Positions 35,120-44,230 of a stretch of DNA of 64,000 nt are shown piece after piece (within the stretch, counting starts at the first letter, position 1; each line of letters begins with the position of its first letter). Origin of the DNA: Pseudomonas sp. Irchel 3E20 (GTDB lineage Bacteria > Pseudomonadota > Gammaproteobacteria > Pseudomonadales > Pseudomonadaceae); assembly GCF_900187645.1 (NCBI RefSeq), contig NZ_FYEE01000009.1, forward strand, positions 169,066-233,065, written 5' to 3'. The position numbers were made by a program, and so were the translations under genes. Below the pieces are notes generated by a model. That model was not told the origin of the DNA. It made no database searches and saw only the letters and a program-made list of their open reading frames with translations.

Positions 35120-36640
35120 TCACCCCAGGCGATGCCAGACGCGCCCGTCGCGGGCCAGTAGTTCATCCCCCGCCGCCGGGCCGTCGGTGCCGGCGGCATA
35201 AGCCTGCACGCTGGCGTCTTGCTTCCAGGCATCGAGAAACGGCTGCACGGCACGCCAGCCGTTCTCGATGTTGTCTGCACGCTGGAACAGCGTCTGGTCG
35301 CCGGTCAGGCAGTCGTAGATCAGGGTTTCGTAACCCGTTGAGGGCTGCATCGTGAAGAAATCCTTGTAGGCGAACCCCAACTCGATATTGGCCATTTCCA
35401 GCTCCGGCCCCGGGCGCTTGGCCAGCAGGTCGAACCACATGCCCTCGTTGGGCTGGATCTGGATGCGCAAGTAGGTCGGCTGCAACTCATCGACCTCGGT
35501 GTCGCGAAACTGCGCGTAGGGCGCAGGTTTGAAACAGATCACAATCTCCGTGTCGCGCACGCTCATGCGCTTGCCGGTGCGCAGGTAAAACGGCACGCCC
35601 ACCCAGCGCCAGTTGTCGATCATCACCTTGAGGGCGACAAAGGTTTCGGTCGTGCTGTCGGGAGCGACGTTGGGCTCCTCGCGATAGCCGGCCAAGGGCT
35701 GCCCGTCACGCTTACCCGCAGCGTACTGGCCGCGTACCGAGTTGGCCCGCGCCTGCTCAACCGACCAGGGGCGGATCGCCCCCACCACCTTGGCCTTCTC
35801 GCCACGCACCGCGTCCGCGCCGAAGGCAGCGGGCGGCTCCATGGCCACCATTGCCAGGAGCTGGAACAGGTGATTGGGCACCATGTCCCGCAACGCGCCG
35901 GTGTGCTCGTAGAAACTGCCCCGGGTCTCGACGCCCACGGTTTCCGCCGCGGTGATTTGCACGTGGTCGATGTAGTGGTTGTTCCAGAACGCCTCGAACA
36001 GGCTGTTGGAAAACCGGCTGACCAGGATGTTCTGCACGGTTTCCTTACCCAGGTAATGGTCGATACGGTAGATCTGCTTCTCCGTCATCACCTTGAGCAG
36101 GCAGGCATTCAGTGCTTCGGCGGTCTGCAGATCGGAGCCGAACGGCTTCTCGATCACCACCCGGCGAAACCCCTCGGCGCTTTCCTCCAGCAACCCGGCC
36201 GCACCGAGGCGGGTGACCACCTCAGTGAAAAACCGTGGCGCGGTGGCCAGGTAGAACACGGCGTTAGCGGTGCCGTTGGCGGCGATTTTCGCCGCCAAAT
36301 CCCGATAGGTCTGCTCGTCGAGGAAATCCCCCCGCACGTAGCTGATGCCCTTGGCCAGCGCCGCCCACAACTGCGGGTCGAGGGAGTCCTGGCCATTGCC
36401 GACCTTGCTTGCGGCCTCGTTGCGAATGAAGTTTTCCAGCTTCAGGGCAAAGTCGGCGTCGCTGATGGGGTTGTGGTCCACGCCGACAATGCGCAGCCCC
36501 TCACCCAGCAGGCCGTCACGGCTCAGGTTGTACAGCGCCGGCATCAGCAGGCGCTTGACCAGGTCGCCATGGGCGCCGAACAGGAACAACGTGGTCGGCG
36601 GCGCCGGCTCGGGGGTGCGGCCCTTTCCCGGGGCGGTCAT
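35120..36640 (-). CDS. zwf: Glucose-6-phosphate 1-dehydrogenase
   Basis: 506 residues. NAD(P)-binding N-terminus FLFGAHGDLVKRLLMPALYNL, the catalytic RIDHYLGKETVQN block, the EKPFG motif, and VPFYLRTGKRM near the C-terminus. It oxidises glucose 6-phosphate to 6-phosphogluconolactone for the Entner-Doudoroff and pentose phosphate routes. Its ATG overlaps the gnd stop by 4 bp, forming a gnd-zwf operon. Pseudomonads usually have more than one zwf; this is the copy paired with gnd, not the one next to pgl-eda. Confidence 0.97.
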   Translation of the reverse strand: MTAPGKGRTPEPAPPTTLFLFGAHGDLVKRLLMPALYNLSRDGLLGEGLRIVGVDHNPISDADFALKLENFIRNEAASKVGNGQDSLDPQLWAALAKGISYVRGDFLDEQTYRDLAAKIAANGTANAVFYLATAPRFFTEVVTRLGAAGLLEESAEGFRRVVIEKPFGSDLQTAEALNACLLKVMTEKQIYRIDHYLGKETVQNILVSRFSNSLFEAFWNNHYIDHVQITAAETVGVETRGSFYEHTGALRDMVPNHLFQLLAMVAMEPPAAFGADAVRGEKAKVVGAIRPWSVEQARANSVRGQYAAGKRDGQPLAGYREEPNVAPDSTTETFVALKVMIDNWRWVGVPFYLRTGKRMSVRDTEIVICFKPAPYAQFRDTEVDELQPTYLRIQIQPNEGMWFDLLAKRPGPELEMANIELGFAYKDFFTMQPSTGYETLIYDCLTGDQTLFQRADNIENGWRAVQPFLDAWKQDASVQAYAAGTDGPAAGDELLARDGRVWHRLG

Positions 36641-37617
36641 TTTTTCGGGGTCTCGACGTGGCCGCCAAAGCCAAAACGCATGGCCGAGAGCAGTTTGTCA
36701 CCGTAGGTGCTTTGCTGGCGGGAACGGAAGCGGGCAAACAGCGAGTTGGACAGCACCGGCACCGGCACCGATTGCTCCATGGCCGCCTCGATGGTCCAGC
36801 GCCCTTCACCGCTGTCGGCCACCGCGCCAGAGTAACCGTCGAGTTTCGGGTCGCTGGCCAGGGCGTCGGCGGTCAGGTCCAGGAGCCAGGACGACACCAC
36901 GCTGCCGCGGCGCCAGACTTCGGCGATATCGGCGACATTCAGGTCAAAACGCTGGTCTTCTGGCAGGTTTACGCTGGATTTGGTCTTGAGAATGTCAAAG
37001 CCCTCGGCGAAGGCCTGCATCATGCCGTACTCGATGCCGTTGTGGATCATCTTGACAAAGTGCCCCGACCCGGCCGGGCCGGCGTGGATGTAGCCGCGCT
37101 CGGCACGGTCATCCGTGGCGACGCGGTCGCGGGTGCGCGGGATGTCGCCCAGGCCTGGGGCCAGGGTGGCGAACAGCGGGTCGAGGCGCTGCACCACGCC
37201 GGCATCGCCGCCGATCATCATGCAGTAGCCGCGCTCCAGGCCCCAGACGCCGCCGGAGGTGCCGACGTCGATGTATTCCAGGCCTTTGGCCGCCAGGGCC
37301 TTGGCGCGGCGGATGTCGTCCTTATAGAAGGTGTTGCCGCCATCGATAATCACATCGCCCGCATCGAGCAGTTGGCTCAGGGCCTCGATGGTGTCTTCGG
37401 TGGGCGCGCCGGCCGGCAGCATGACCCACACCGCACGCGGCTGTTGCAGGCCGGCCACCAGGGCCGCGAGGTCCGCCACGCCGGTGGCGCCCTCGGCAGT
37501 CAAGGCGTCGACAAAATCGGTGTTGCGATCGTAGACCACAGTCGTGTGGCCATTGAGCATCAGGCGTCGTGCAATGTTGCCGCCCATGCGGCCCAGTCCA
37601 ACAATCCCCAGTTGCAT
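36637..37617 (-). CDS. gnd: 6-phosphogluconate dehydrogenase, decarboxylating (short form)
   Basis: 326 residues from ATG 37617 with AAGGAG 8 bases upstream. Rossmann motif MQLGIVGLGRMGGNIARRL, substrate motif DGGNTFYKDD, YIDVGTSGGVWGLERGYCMM, and GPAGSGHFVKMIHNGIEYGMMQAFAEGF. The length and the YQEC-like short C-terminus mark the NAD-preferring class found in pseudomonads rather than the 470-residue NADP enzyme. It makes ribulose 5-phosphate and is the first gene of the gnd-zwf operon. Confidence 0.95.
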   Translation of the reverse strand: MQLGIVGLGRMGGNIARRLMLNGHTTVVYDRNTDFVDALTAEGATGVADLAALVAGLQQPRAVWVMLPAGAPTEDTIEALSQLLDAGDVIIDGGNTFYKDDIRRAKALAAKGLEYIDVGTSGGVWGLERGYCMMIGGDAGVVQRLDPLFATLAPGLGDIPRTRDRVATDDRAERGYIHAGPAGSGHFVKMIHNGIEYGMMQAFAEGFDILKTKSSVNLPEDQRFDLNVADIAEVWRRGSVVSSWLLDLTADALASDPKLDGYSGAVADSGEGRWTIEAAMEQSVPVPVLSNSLFARFRSRQQSTYGDKLLSAMRFGFGGHVETPKK

Positions 37618-37884
37618 GTGCTGATGCTCCTTACCACTAAAAAGGTGTGTCAAAGGTTATAGCGCAAGGACGCTGACGAGGGTTAATCCGGCACATCCAC
37701 AGATGCACCACCCCTTCAAGCAGATAACTACGCGGTATCACGTCAGAAATATCGACGAAGACACAGGGACAGTGAAAAATAAAAAAGTTCCATTTATTCC
37801 AGAAAAAAACCAAAATCAGCGCCGATTGCGCCCTTGCACCTGCCCGGGGCGCCAGTACACATCTTTTGCACATTGAGGTCCGCC

Positions 37885-38052
37885 ATGGGCGCGCTCGTTA
37901 GGCCAGCACCTGCACAAACCCTGTACGTCAGCGTTCGCCGCGATGAGCTGCGCCAACTCAAGGCCGAACGCGAGCAGTTGCGCCAACAGGTCGCCGAACT
38001 GCAAGAGCGCCTGCAACAGGCCCGCAACGTGGCCAGCCCAGCAACCGCCTAG
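37885..38052 (+). CDS. Small coiled-coil protein
   Basis: 55 residues from ATG 37885 with GAGG 7 bases upstream. After a short N-terminus the protein is a single amphipathic helix with heptad pattern (DELRQLKAEREQLRQQVAEL then QERLQQA), predicted to dimerise. No family is recognised. Upstream of it, 37618-37884 contains an AT-rich stretch at about 37770-37810 that can hold promoters for this gene and for gnd. A longer frame to 37834 has no ribosome site. Confidence 0.6.
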   Translation: MGALVRPAPAQTLYVSVRRDELRQLKAEREQLRQQVAELQERLQQARNVASPATA

Positions 38053-38109
38053 CAGGGCTTCAACTCACAAAGTTTTCACAAGCCCTTGGTGATACTCCGG
38101 CCTCTTCTG

Positions 38110-38130
38110 GCCGCTCGTCTGGCGAGCGGC
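38110..38130 (+). promoter_or_regulatory. Hairpin in the leader between coiled-coil gene and cptA
   Basis: GCCGCTCG and CGAGCGGC form a perfect 8-bp stem with a 5-nt loop. It has no T-run. It could be a terminator fragment for the upstream small gene or a structure in the cptA leader. Confidence 0.35.
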
Positions 38131-38193
38131 GCCCGGTGGCTGGCGCCTTGAGCGACTTCAGCAGCCGATCTGATTAATCGCCTGGAGCGCTTG

Positions 38194-39939
38194 ATGGCAA
38201 CTTTTGAACGCAGCGAAAAGTCTGCGAAAAGCTTCGATTGGGCAGGATTGGGCTGGTTATTCCTGTTCTTCTGGTATTTTTCCGGCATTACCCAGGCACT
38301 GATTCTCTTCACCGGCACGTCCGGTTTTTCCGGTTTCCGCCAAGCTTTTTTTATGAGCGCCATCTGGCTCGCGCCGATGCTGCTGTTCCCGGCGCGCACG
38401 CGCTTGCTGGCGGGGCTGATAGGCGTGGTCCTGTGGGCTTGCTCGATGGCCAGCCTGGGCTACTTCTTCGTCTATCAGCAGGAATTCTCGCAAAGCGTCA
38501 TCTTCATCATGTTCGAGTCGAACATCTCTGAAGCGGGCGAGTACCTGACGCAATATTTCGCCTGGTGGATCGTGCTCGGCTTCATCGCCCACACCGCCGT
38601 GGCGCTCTTCCTGTGGACACGCCTGCGCCCGGTGTACCTGCCCAGGAAGCAGGCAATGGTGGCTGCCATGGCCATCCTCGTCGCGGTGGTCGGCTACCCA
38701 CTGGTGCGCCAGATCATCAAGACCGACGACCTGACCACCGCCATCGAGAAGTTCGAGACTCGCATCGAACCCGCCGTGCCGTGGCAGATGATCGTGGCGT
38801 ACCGGCGCTACACCCATCAGCTGGAAAACATGCAGGGCATGCTCGAGAACGTGAGCAAGATCGCCCCCCTGAAAAACCTCAAGGACGCCCAGGCCAACCA
38901 ACCGGCCACCCTGGTGCTGGTGATCGGCGAATCCACCAACCGCCAGCGCATGAGCCTGTACGGCTACCCGCGCCAGACCACACCGGAACTGGACAAGCTG
39001 CGCGATGAACTGGCGGTGTTCGACAACGTCATTACCCCGCGCCCCTACACCATCGAGGCGTTGCAGCAGGTGCTGACCTTCGCCGACGAAGACCACCCCG
39101 ACGACTACCTCAAGACCCCGTCCCTGGTCAGCGTGATGAAGCAGGCCGGCTACAAGACCTTCTGGATCACCAACCAGCAGACCATGACCAAGCGCAATAC
39201 CATGCTCACCACGTTCTCCGAACAAGCCGACGAGCGCGTGTACCTCAACAACAACCGCAACCAGAACGCCCGCCAGTACGACGGCGACGTGCTGGCACCC
39301 TTCTCCAAGGCCCTGGCCGACGGCGCCGAGCGCAAGTTCATCGTGGTGCACCTGCTGGGCACGCACATGAGCTACCAGTACCGCTACCCGCCTAGCTTCG
39401 ACAAGTTCACCGACCGCCAGGGTGTGCCCGAGGGCGTGCGCGACGACCAGTTGCCGACCTACAACAGCTACGACAACGCGGTGCTGTACAACGATTTCGT
39501 GGTGTCGAGCCTCATCAAGGACTACGCCAAGAACGACCCCAATGGCTTTTTGATGTACCTCTCCGACCACGGTGAAGACGTGTTCGACTCCGCCGGCCAC
39601 AGTACCCTGGGCCGTAACGAAGGCAAGCCGACGGCGCCGATGTACACCATTCCGTTCATGGCTTGGGCCTCGCCCAAGTGGCGCGCCAACCACGAATGGG
39701 ACTTCACCGGCGAAACCGGCCGGCCCTACAGCAGCTCCAACCTGATCCACACCTGGGCCGACCTGGCAGGTCTGAGCGCTGATGAGCTGGATGACAGCAA
39801 AAGCCTGGTCAGCGACAGCTTCAAACCCCGCCCGCTGCTGATCGGCAACCCGTTCGAGCGCAAGCAGCGGGCCATGATCGACTTCAGCCTGATAAAGCCC
39901 AAGGTCGCCCCAGTGCCCACTGCGGTCGTGCAGAAGTAA
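38194..39939 (+). CDS. cptA: Phosphoethanolamine transferase, CptA/EptA type
   Basis: 581 residues from ATG 38194, GGAG 7 bases upstream. Five N-terminal transmembrane helices (to about residue 175) and a periplasmic sulfatase-fold domain: LVIGESTNRQRMSLYGYPRQ, the probable catalytic threonine in PRPYTIEALQQVLTF, LLGTHMSY.YRYP, and the metal-binding YLSDHGEDVFD. Such enzymes move phosphoethanolamine from phosphatidylethanolamine to LPS core (CptA) or lipid A (EptA), altering surface charge and polymyxin sensitivity. The short VIGES.NR....YGYPR form fits CptA better. It is a single gene followed by two palindromic hairpins. Confidence 0.85.
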   Translation: MATFERSEKSAKSFDWAGLGWLFLFFWYFSGITQALILFTGTSGFSGFRQAFFMSAIWLAPMLLFPARTRLLAGLIGVVLWACSMASLGYFFVYQQEFSQSVIFIMFESNISEAGEYLTQYFAWWIVLGFIAHTAVALFLWTRLRPVYLPRKQAMVAAMAILVAVVGYPLVRQIIKTDDLTTAIEKFETRIEPAVPWQMIVAYRRYTHQLENMQGMLENVSKIAPLKNLKDAQANQPATLVLVIGESTNRQRMSLYGYPRQTTPELDKLRDELAVFDNVITPRPYTIEALQQVLTFADEDHPDDYLKTPSLVSVMKQAGYKTFWITNQQTMTKRNTMLTTFSEQADERVYLNNNRNQNARQYDGDVLAPFSKALADGAERKFIVVHLLGTHMSYQYRYPPSFDKFTDRQGVPEGVRDDQLPTYNSYDNAVLYNDFVVSSLIKDYAKNDPNGFLMYLSDHGEDVFDSAGHSTLGRNEGKPTAPMYTIPFMAWASPKWRANHEWDFTGETGRPYSSSNLIHTWADLAGLSADELDDSKSLVSDSFKPRPLLIGNPFERKQRAMIDFSLIKPKVAPVPTAVVQK

Positions 39940-39945
39940 CCCACT

Positions 39946-40003
39946 CGGGGGCCGGTTCCGGCCCTCGCATTACCTGTCAGGGCCGGTTAACCGGCATTTA
40001 ATT
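39946..40003 (+). terminator. Two hairpins downstream of cptA
   Basis: First hairpin GGGCCGG-TT-CCGGCCC (39949-39964). Second is a perfect palindrome GCCGGTTAACCGGC (39982-39995) followed by ATTTAATT. The second with its AT-rich tail is the likelier transcript end. Confidence 0.5.
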
Positions 40004-40077
40004 GAAGGGCCAGATGCTGCCCCCATGCCTCACATCGAGTACGAGGCTCCCTTCCCTTCCATGACAGGAAATACCCC

Positions 40078-40299
40078 ATGAAAATCTCCACTTTGCTTCT
40101 CGCCGCCCTCATGACCGCCAGCACCAGCGCCGCTTTCGCCGAAGGCGGCGCCGAGCGCTCCCGTGAGTTCTGGGACACCTTCAAAGTCAGCCAACAGCAA
40201 CTGCACGGCAACGCCGAGCAACGCCTGGCCGCCGACAAGGCGAAAAAAGACACCCCCATGAGCACCCGCGGTGCCCAGGAACAGACGCCCAAGGCGTGA
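40078..40299 (+). CDS. Small periplasmic protein
   Basis: 73 residues with a clear Sec signal peptide (MKISTLLLAALMTASTSAAFA, cleavage after AFA) and a charged, helix-forming mature part of about 50 residues (SREFWDTFKVSQQQL...EQRLAADKAKKDTP). AGGAAATACCCC before the ATG gives a good ribosome site. It looks like a conserved small secreted Pseudomonas protein but no function is known. It is a single gene followed by a REP doublet. Confidence 0.75.
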   Translation: MKISTLLLAALMTASTSAAFAEGGAERSREFWDTFKVSQQQLHGNAEQRLAADKAKKDTPMSTRGAQEQTPKA

Positions 40300-40313
40300 T
40301 TGCCGCAAGACCT

Positions 40314-40412
40314 GCGGGAGCGGATCTGGCCCGGCGGCGACTCGCCGATGGCGCAGTGTCAGAAAAGCTGATGTCGCCTGACCCAGCGCTATCGCGGGTA
40401 AACCCGCTCCCA
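40314..40412. repeat. REP doublet (REPIN-like)
   Basis: Two REP-type units in inverted orientation: GCGGGAGCGGATCTGGCCCG followed by GGCGGCGACTCGCCGATGGC on the left, and TATCGCGGGTAAACCCGCTC plus CCAC on the right. GC-rich extragenic palindromes of this kind are frequent in P. fluorescens-group genomes and are moved by RAYT transposases. The second doublet of the window is at 63787-63895. Confidence 0.7.
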
Positions 40413-40443
40413 CCCAGGTGAGGTCGCCCCCTCCTTATTGCCG

Positions 40444-40962
40444 CTACAACGCCTTGGTCCAAAACAGCATCCGGCCATGGGCCGGGTCGAACATGCCGGC
40501 GGCGAAGCCGAACTTGCCGTAGGAGGCTTGGGCCACGGCATTGCCCTCTAGCACTTCCAGGGTGATTTTGCAGCAGCCGCGCTGGCGGGCGATGTCCTCG
40601 ACCTTTTGCAGCATCTTCTGGCTCAGCCCCAAGCCGCGGAACTTGTCCACCACCGATACGTCATGCACGTTGACCAACGGCCGGCAGGCGAAGGTGGAAA
40701 ACCCCTCGAAGCAATTGACCAACCCCGCCGGCTCGCCGCCGACAAAGGCCAGCACGCTGAACGCATGGGGGCGTTTGGCCAGCTCGTCCGGCAGGTTGTG
40801 CAGCACATCGGCGGACAACGGCTCGCCGCCGCCCATGGGGTCCAGGGCGTAGTGGTTGAGCACCAGGCGGATGGCGTCGGCGTGGGTGGGGTTGGTGTAG
40901 CTGGCCTGGAGAACCAGGATATCGGCGTCCATTTGCAGTGTTGGTCCTGTGGTGGCGGTCAT
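40444..40962 (-). CDS. GNAT-family N-acetyltransferase
   Basis: 172 residues from ATG 40962, which overlaps the stop of the ATPase gene upstream by 4 bp (ATGA). GNAT acetyl-CoA motif with FRGLGLSQKMLQKVEDIARQRGCCKITLEVLEGN and the C-terminal AQASYGKFGFA strand-helix. The substrate is unknown. Coupling to the AFG1/ZapE-type ATPase gene suggests co-expression. Confidence 0.85.
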   Translation of the reverse strand: MTATTGPTLQMDADILVLQASYTNPTHADAIRLVLNHYALDPMGGGEPLSADVLHNLPDELAKRPHAFSVLAFVGGEPAGLVNCFEGFSTFACRPLVNVHDVSVVDKFRGLGLSQKMLQKVEDIARQRGCCKITLEVLEGNAVAQASYGKFGFAAGMFDPAHGRMLFWTKAL

Positions 40963-42080
40963 GGGTGAGCGGCAAAACGTTGCATCTGCATTTCCTGCAA
41001 ACGGCTTAGGGTGCGGCGAAACGCGAAGGCCAGGTAGCCCTCGGTGTAGAGTTCGGCCATTGGCACGCGGGCCTCGATATAGAGCGGCACCTTGCGGTCG
41101 TAGCATTCGTCCACCAAGGCAATGAAGCGCCGCACGCTGTCGTCATGGATCGACAGTTGCGGCAGTTCCCGGTCCCCGGCCTCGACCCGCACCGCGCCAT
41201 CCTCGGTGCCACGGGCGATGCGGCCGGGGCGCTGTTGCGCGCTCAGGCACGGCACGTCGCTGAGCAAAATGGCACTGAAACGGTCGCACAGGGCCATGAA
41301 GTCCATGGCGGCAAAGGGTTCTTCGCACAATTGGGCGAAACGGCACCACAGCACCGCGGGGCTGGCCTTGACCACCGCCAAGGGCCGGTAACCCACCGTC
41401 AGGGGTGTGCTGGACACCGCTTGGCCCTGGGCCAGCTCAGTGAACACCGCGTCCATCCGGCTCGCCTCTGGCGCGGCGCAAACCCAATAGCGTTGCACCC
41501 CGGCGCCCGGATGCAGGCGATGGTCCTCGCTGCCGTCCACCGCCACTACCTGCATGTGCGCCTTGATCGCGGCAATCGCCGGCAGGAAGCGCTCGCGATT
41601 GAAACCGTCGCCGTAGAGCTGGTCAGGCGGCTGGTTGGAGGTGCACACCAGCACCACGCCCTCGTCGAACATGACCTGGAACAGGCGCCCCAGGATGATC
41701 GCGTCGCCGATGTCGTTGACGAACAACTCGTCGAAGCACAGCACCCGCACCTCGGCGCTCAGTTCCCGGGCCAGGGCCTGCAATGGGTCGGCGATGCCGC
41801 TCAACTGGAACGAACGCTGGTGCACCCAGCCCATGAAATGGTGAAAATGCTGGCGCCGCGCTGGCACCCGCAGGCTCTGGTAGAACTGGTCCATCAGCCA
41901 GGTCTTGCCGCGCCCCACCGGCCCCCAGAGATAAACGCCGGTTACGGGCCCGCGACCTTGGTGCAGCGCCTCATGGCATTGTTGCAAGGCCTGCACGGCA
42001 CGGTGCTGGGCGGCGTCGGGGACGAAACCTTGCTGGTCGATGGCGTATTGATAGGCGCTCAATGGGGAATCGAAGGGCAT
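40959..42080 (-). CDS. zapE: AFG1/ZapE-family ATPase
   Basis: 373 residues from ATG 42080 (MPFDSPLSAYQYAID); a GTG at 42122 would add 14 residues. Walker A LWGPVGRGKTWLMDQFY, Walker B LCFDELFVNDIGDAIIL, and the family blocks VYLWG, TSNQPPDQLYGDGFNRERFLPAI. E. coli ZapE is a cell-division-linked P-loop ATPase; mitochondrial AFG1 homologues help protein quality control. Pseudomonads often carry two such genes and this may be the second paralogue, so the symbol is tentative. Confidence 0.85.
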   Translation of the reverse strand: MPFDSPLSAYQYAIDQQGFVPDAAQHRAVQALQQCHEALHQGRGPVTGVYLWGPVGRGKTWLMDQFYQSLRVPARRQHFHHFMGWVHQRSFQLSGIADPLQALARELSAEVRVLCFDELFVNDIGDAIILGRLFQVMFDEGVVLVCTSNQPPDQLYGDGFNRERFLPAIAAIKAHMQVVAVDGSEDHRLHPGAGVQRYWVCAAPEASRMDAVFTELAQGQAVSSTPLTVGYRPLAVVKASPAVLWCRFAQLCEEPFAAMDFMALCDRFSAILLSDVPCLSAQQRPGRIARGTEDGAVRVEAGDRELPQLSIHDDSVRRFIALVDECYDRKVPLYIEARVPMAELYTEGYLAFAFRRTLSRLQEMQMQRFAAHP

Positions 42081-42242
42081 GTTCGGCGGCGTGTCCTCAG
42101 GGCAAGCCTGGCAGTATGCCACGGCGCCATCACTTTACTGGCGATCCCACCGGTTGCAGAGACGATTCAGCGGCATTTCGCGTTGCCCCCGCGGGCACCT
42201 GCTGGCATTCTGCGCCTCCATTTTCTGACCCGGCCTCGCATT

Positions 42243-43673
42243 GTGTCTGACAAGCCCCTTCATCGCAGCGACCTGATCTACGGTCTCAACGATCGCCCCG
42301 ATTTCATGTCGACCATTTTTGCCGCCCTCCAGCACGTGCTGGCGAGCTTTGTCGGCATCATCACGCCCACCCTCATCATGGGTAGCGCCCTGGGCCTGCA
42401 AAGCGAAGTGCCCTACCTGATAAGCATGGCGCTGTTCGTCTCCGGCCTGGGCACCTTTGTCCAGGCGCGGCGCTTTGGCCCGGTGGGGTCGGGGCTGCTG
42501 TGCCTGCAAGGCACCAGTTTTTCCTTTATCAGCGTGATTCTCAGCGCCGGGTTCATGGTCAAGGCCCGCGGTGGCGGCACCGATGAAATCCTCTCGACGA
42601 TTTTCGGCGTGTGCTTCTTCGCCGCGTTTATCGAAGTGGCCCTGAGCCAGTTCATCGGCAAGCTGCGCAAGCTCATCACCCCGGTGGTCACCGGCACCAT
42701 CATCACCCTGATGGGCTTATCACTCATAAAAGTGGCCATGACCGACATCGCCGGCGGCTTTGGCGCCACCGACCTGGGCGCCGCTAGCCACCTGGCCCTG
42801 GCGGCCCTGGTGCTGGGTACCATCGTGATCCTCAACCGCATCGACGTGCCATTTCTGCGCCTGGGCGCCATCGTCATCGGCCTGACCCTGGGCTACGTGG
42901 TGGCGTGGCTGATGGGCCAGGTAGATTTTTCCAGCATGCCGGAGGTGCCGCTGATGAGCGTGCCGGTACCGTTCAAGTACGGTTTCTCCTTCGATTGGGT
43001 GGCGTTCGTGCCGGTGGCGGTGATTTTCCTGGTTTCGCCCCTGGAAGCGGCCGGTGACCTGACCGCCAACTCGATGATTTCCCAACAACCGGTCAAGGGC
43101 CCGGTGTACATCCGCCGCATCAAGTCGGGCCTGCTGGCCGATGGCCTCAACTCGGTGATGGCCGCCACCTTCAACAGCATGCCCATGGTGACCTTCGCCC
43201 AGAACAACGGGGTGATCCAGTTGACAGGCGTGGCCAGCCGCTACGTGGCGTTCTTCATTGCCGGGCTGCTGGTGCTGCTGGGGCTGTTCCCGATGATCGG
43301 CGCCGTGCTGCAACTGATGCCCAAACCGGTGCTGGGTGGGGCCGAACTGATTATGTTCGGCACCGTGGCCGTGGCCGGGATCAAGATCCTCGCCGAGGCC
43401 GGCCTGCATCGGCGCAACATGCTGATCGTGGCCATTTCCCTGGGCATGGGCCTGGGCGTGGCCGCCGTGCCCGAAGTGCTGCGCGAGCTGCCCAAGGCCC
43501 TGCACAACATCCTCGAGTCGCCGATCACCGTGGGCGCGTTCTGCGCGATTTTGCTGAACATCTTCCTGCCCGAAGAATTCATCGAACTGGAAGAAGACGA
43601 ATTCGACCCCGAGGCCTCCACCCTCAAGATCATGCAAAACCCGGACGTGCCGGCGCGAACCTCTGAGGGCTGA
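42243..43673 (+). CDS. NCS2-family xanthine/uric acid/uracil permease
   Basis: 476 residues from a GTG at 42243 (VSDKPLHRSDLIYGLNDRP); the frame is open far upstream, over the antisense of the ATPase gene, but only this part is coding. About 12-14 helices. NCS2 signatures: FAALQHVLASFVGIITP, QG.SFSFI.....G, the helix-8 region VAFVPVAVIFLVSPLEAAGDLTANS and the NCS2 motif (Q.NNGVIQLTGVASRYV). The sequence is closest in character to xanthine or urate transporters (XanQ/UacT); the exact purine is not decided. It is divergent from the ATPase gene. Confidence 0.9.
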   Translation: MSDKPLHRSDLIYGLNDRPDFMSTIFAALQHVLASFVGIITPTLIMGSALGLQSEVPYLISMALFVSGLGTFVQARRFGPVGSGLLCLQGTSFSFISVILSAGFMVKARGGGTDEILSTIFGVCFFAAFIEVALSQFIGKLRKLITPVVTGTIITLMGLSLIKVAMTDIAGGFGATDLGAASHLALAALVLGTIVILNRIDVPFLRLGAIVIGLTLGYVVAWLMGQVDFSSMPEVPLMSVPVPFKYGFSFDWVAFVPVAVIFLVSPLEAAGDLTANSMISQQPVKGPVYIRRIKSGLLADGLNSVMAATFNSMPMVTFAQNNGVIQLTGVASRYVAFFIAGLLVLLGLFPMIGAVLQLMPKPVLGGAELIMFGTVAVAGIKILAEAGLHRRNMLIVAISLGMGLGVAAVPEVLRELPKALHNILESPITVGAFCAILLNIFLPEEFIELEEDEFDPEASTLKIMQNPDVPARTSEG

Positions 43674-43740
43674 TCGCGTCCTATGCTTGAACGGCCGGCC
43701 ACTGTGGCCGGCCCTGCCCATCGCCTGCGAGGCAACGTCC

Positions 43741-44205
43741 ATGCCCCCCATCCTGCGCCTTGCCTGCTGCCTGTTACTGCTGAGTGTGAGCGCCTGTGCC
43801 CTGTTGCCCGACCGCGACCCGCTGCGCATCAACGTGGTCGGCATCGAGCCGTTGCCCAGCCAGGAGCTGGAACTGCGTTTCGCGGTGAAGCTGCGCCTGC
43901 AAAACCCCAACGAGCGCGCCATCGATTACAACGGTGCGGCCCTGGACCTGGAAGTCAACGGCCGCCCGCTGGCCAGCGGCGTGAGCAACCAAACGGGCTC
44001 GATCCCGCGCTTTTCCGAAGGGCTACTGACGGTGCCAGTGAGCATTTCGGCGTTCTCCGTGCTGCGCCAGACCCTGGGCCTGCGCCAGGGGCAAAGCCTG
44101 GACAACCTGCCCTACGTGCTGCGGGGCAAGCTCGCCGGGGGGGTGTTCGGTACGATGCGTTTCGTCGACCGCGGCAACCTCAGCCTGCCCGCAACCGCGC
44201 CCTAG
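43741..44205 (+). CDS. LEA type 2 (WHy-domain) lipoprotein
   Basis: 154 residues from ATG 43741. Signal peptide with lipobox LLSVSAC, then a LEA2/WHy domain (VNVVGIEPLPSQELELRFAVKLRLQNPN, IDYNGAALDLEVNG..LASGVS.Q.GSIPRFSEGLLTVPVSIS). Such proteins are linked to desiccation and stress tolerance by name; their bacterial function is unproven. It lies 68 bp after the permease and 25 bp before a GNAT gene, probably one transcript. Confidence 0.88.
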   Translation: MPPILRLACCLLLLSVSACALLPDRDPLRINVVGIEPLPSQELELRFAVKLRLQNPNERAIDYNGAALDLEVNGRPLASGVSNQTGSIPRFSEGLLTVPVSISAFSVLRQTLGLRQGQSLDNLPYVLRGKLAGGVFGTMRFVDRGNLSLPATAP

Positions 44206-44230
44206 CCTCAATACAAGGAGCCCCGCTGCC

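Noticed and set aside
41145..42242. Long N-terminal extension of the NCS2 permease
   Set aside because: It is antisense to the AFG1/ZapE ATPase gene, and permease homology begins only after 42243.
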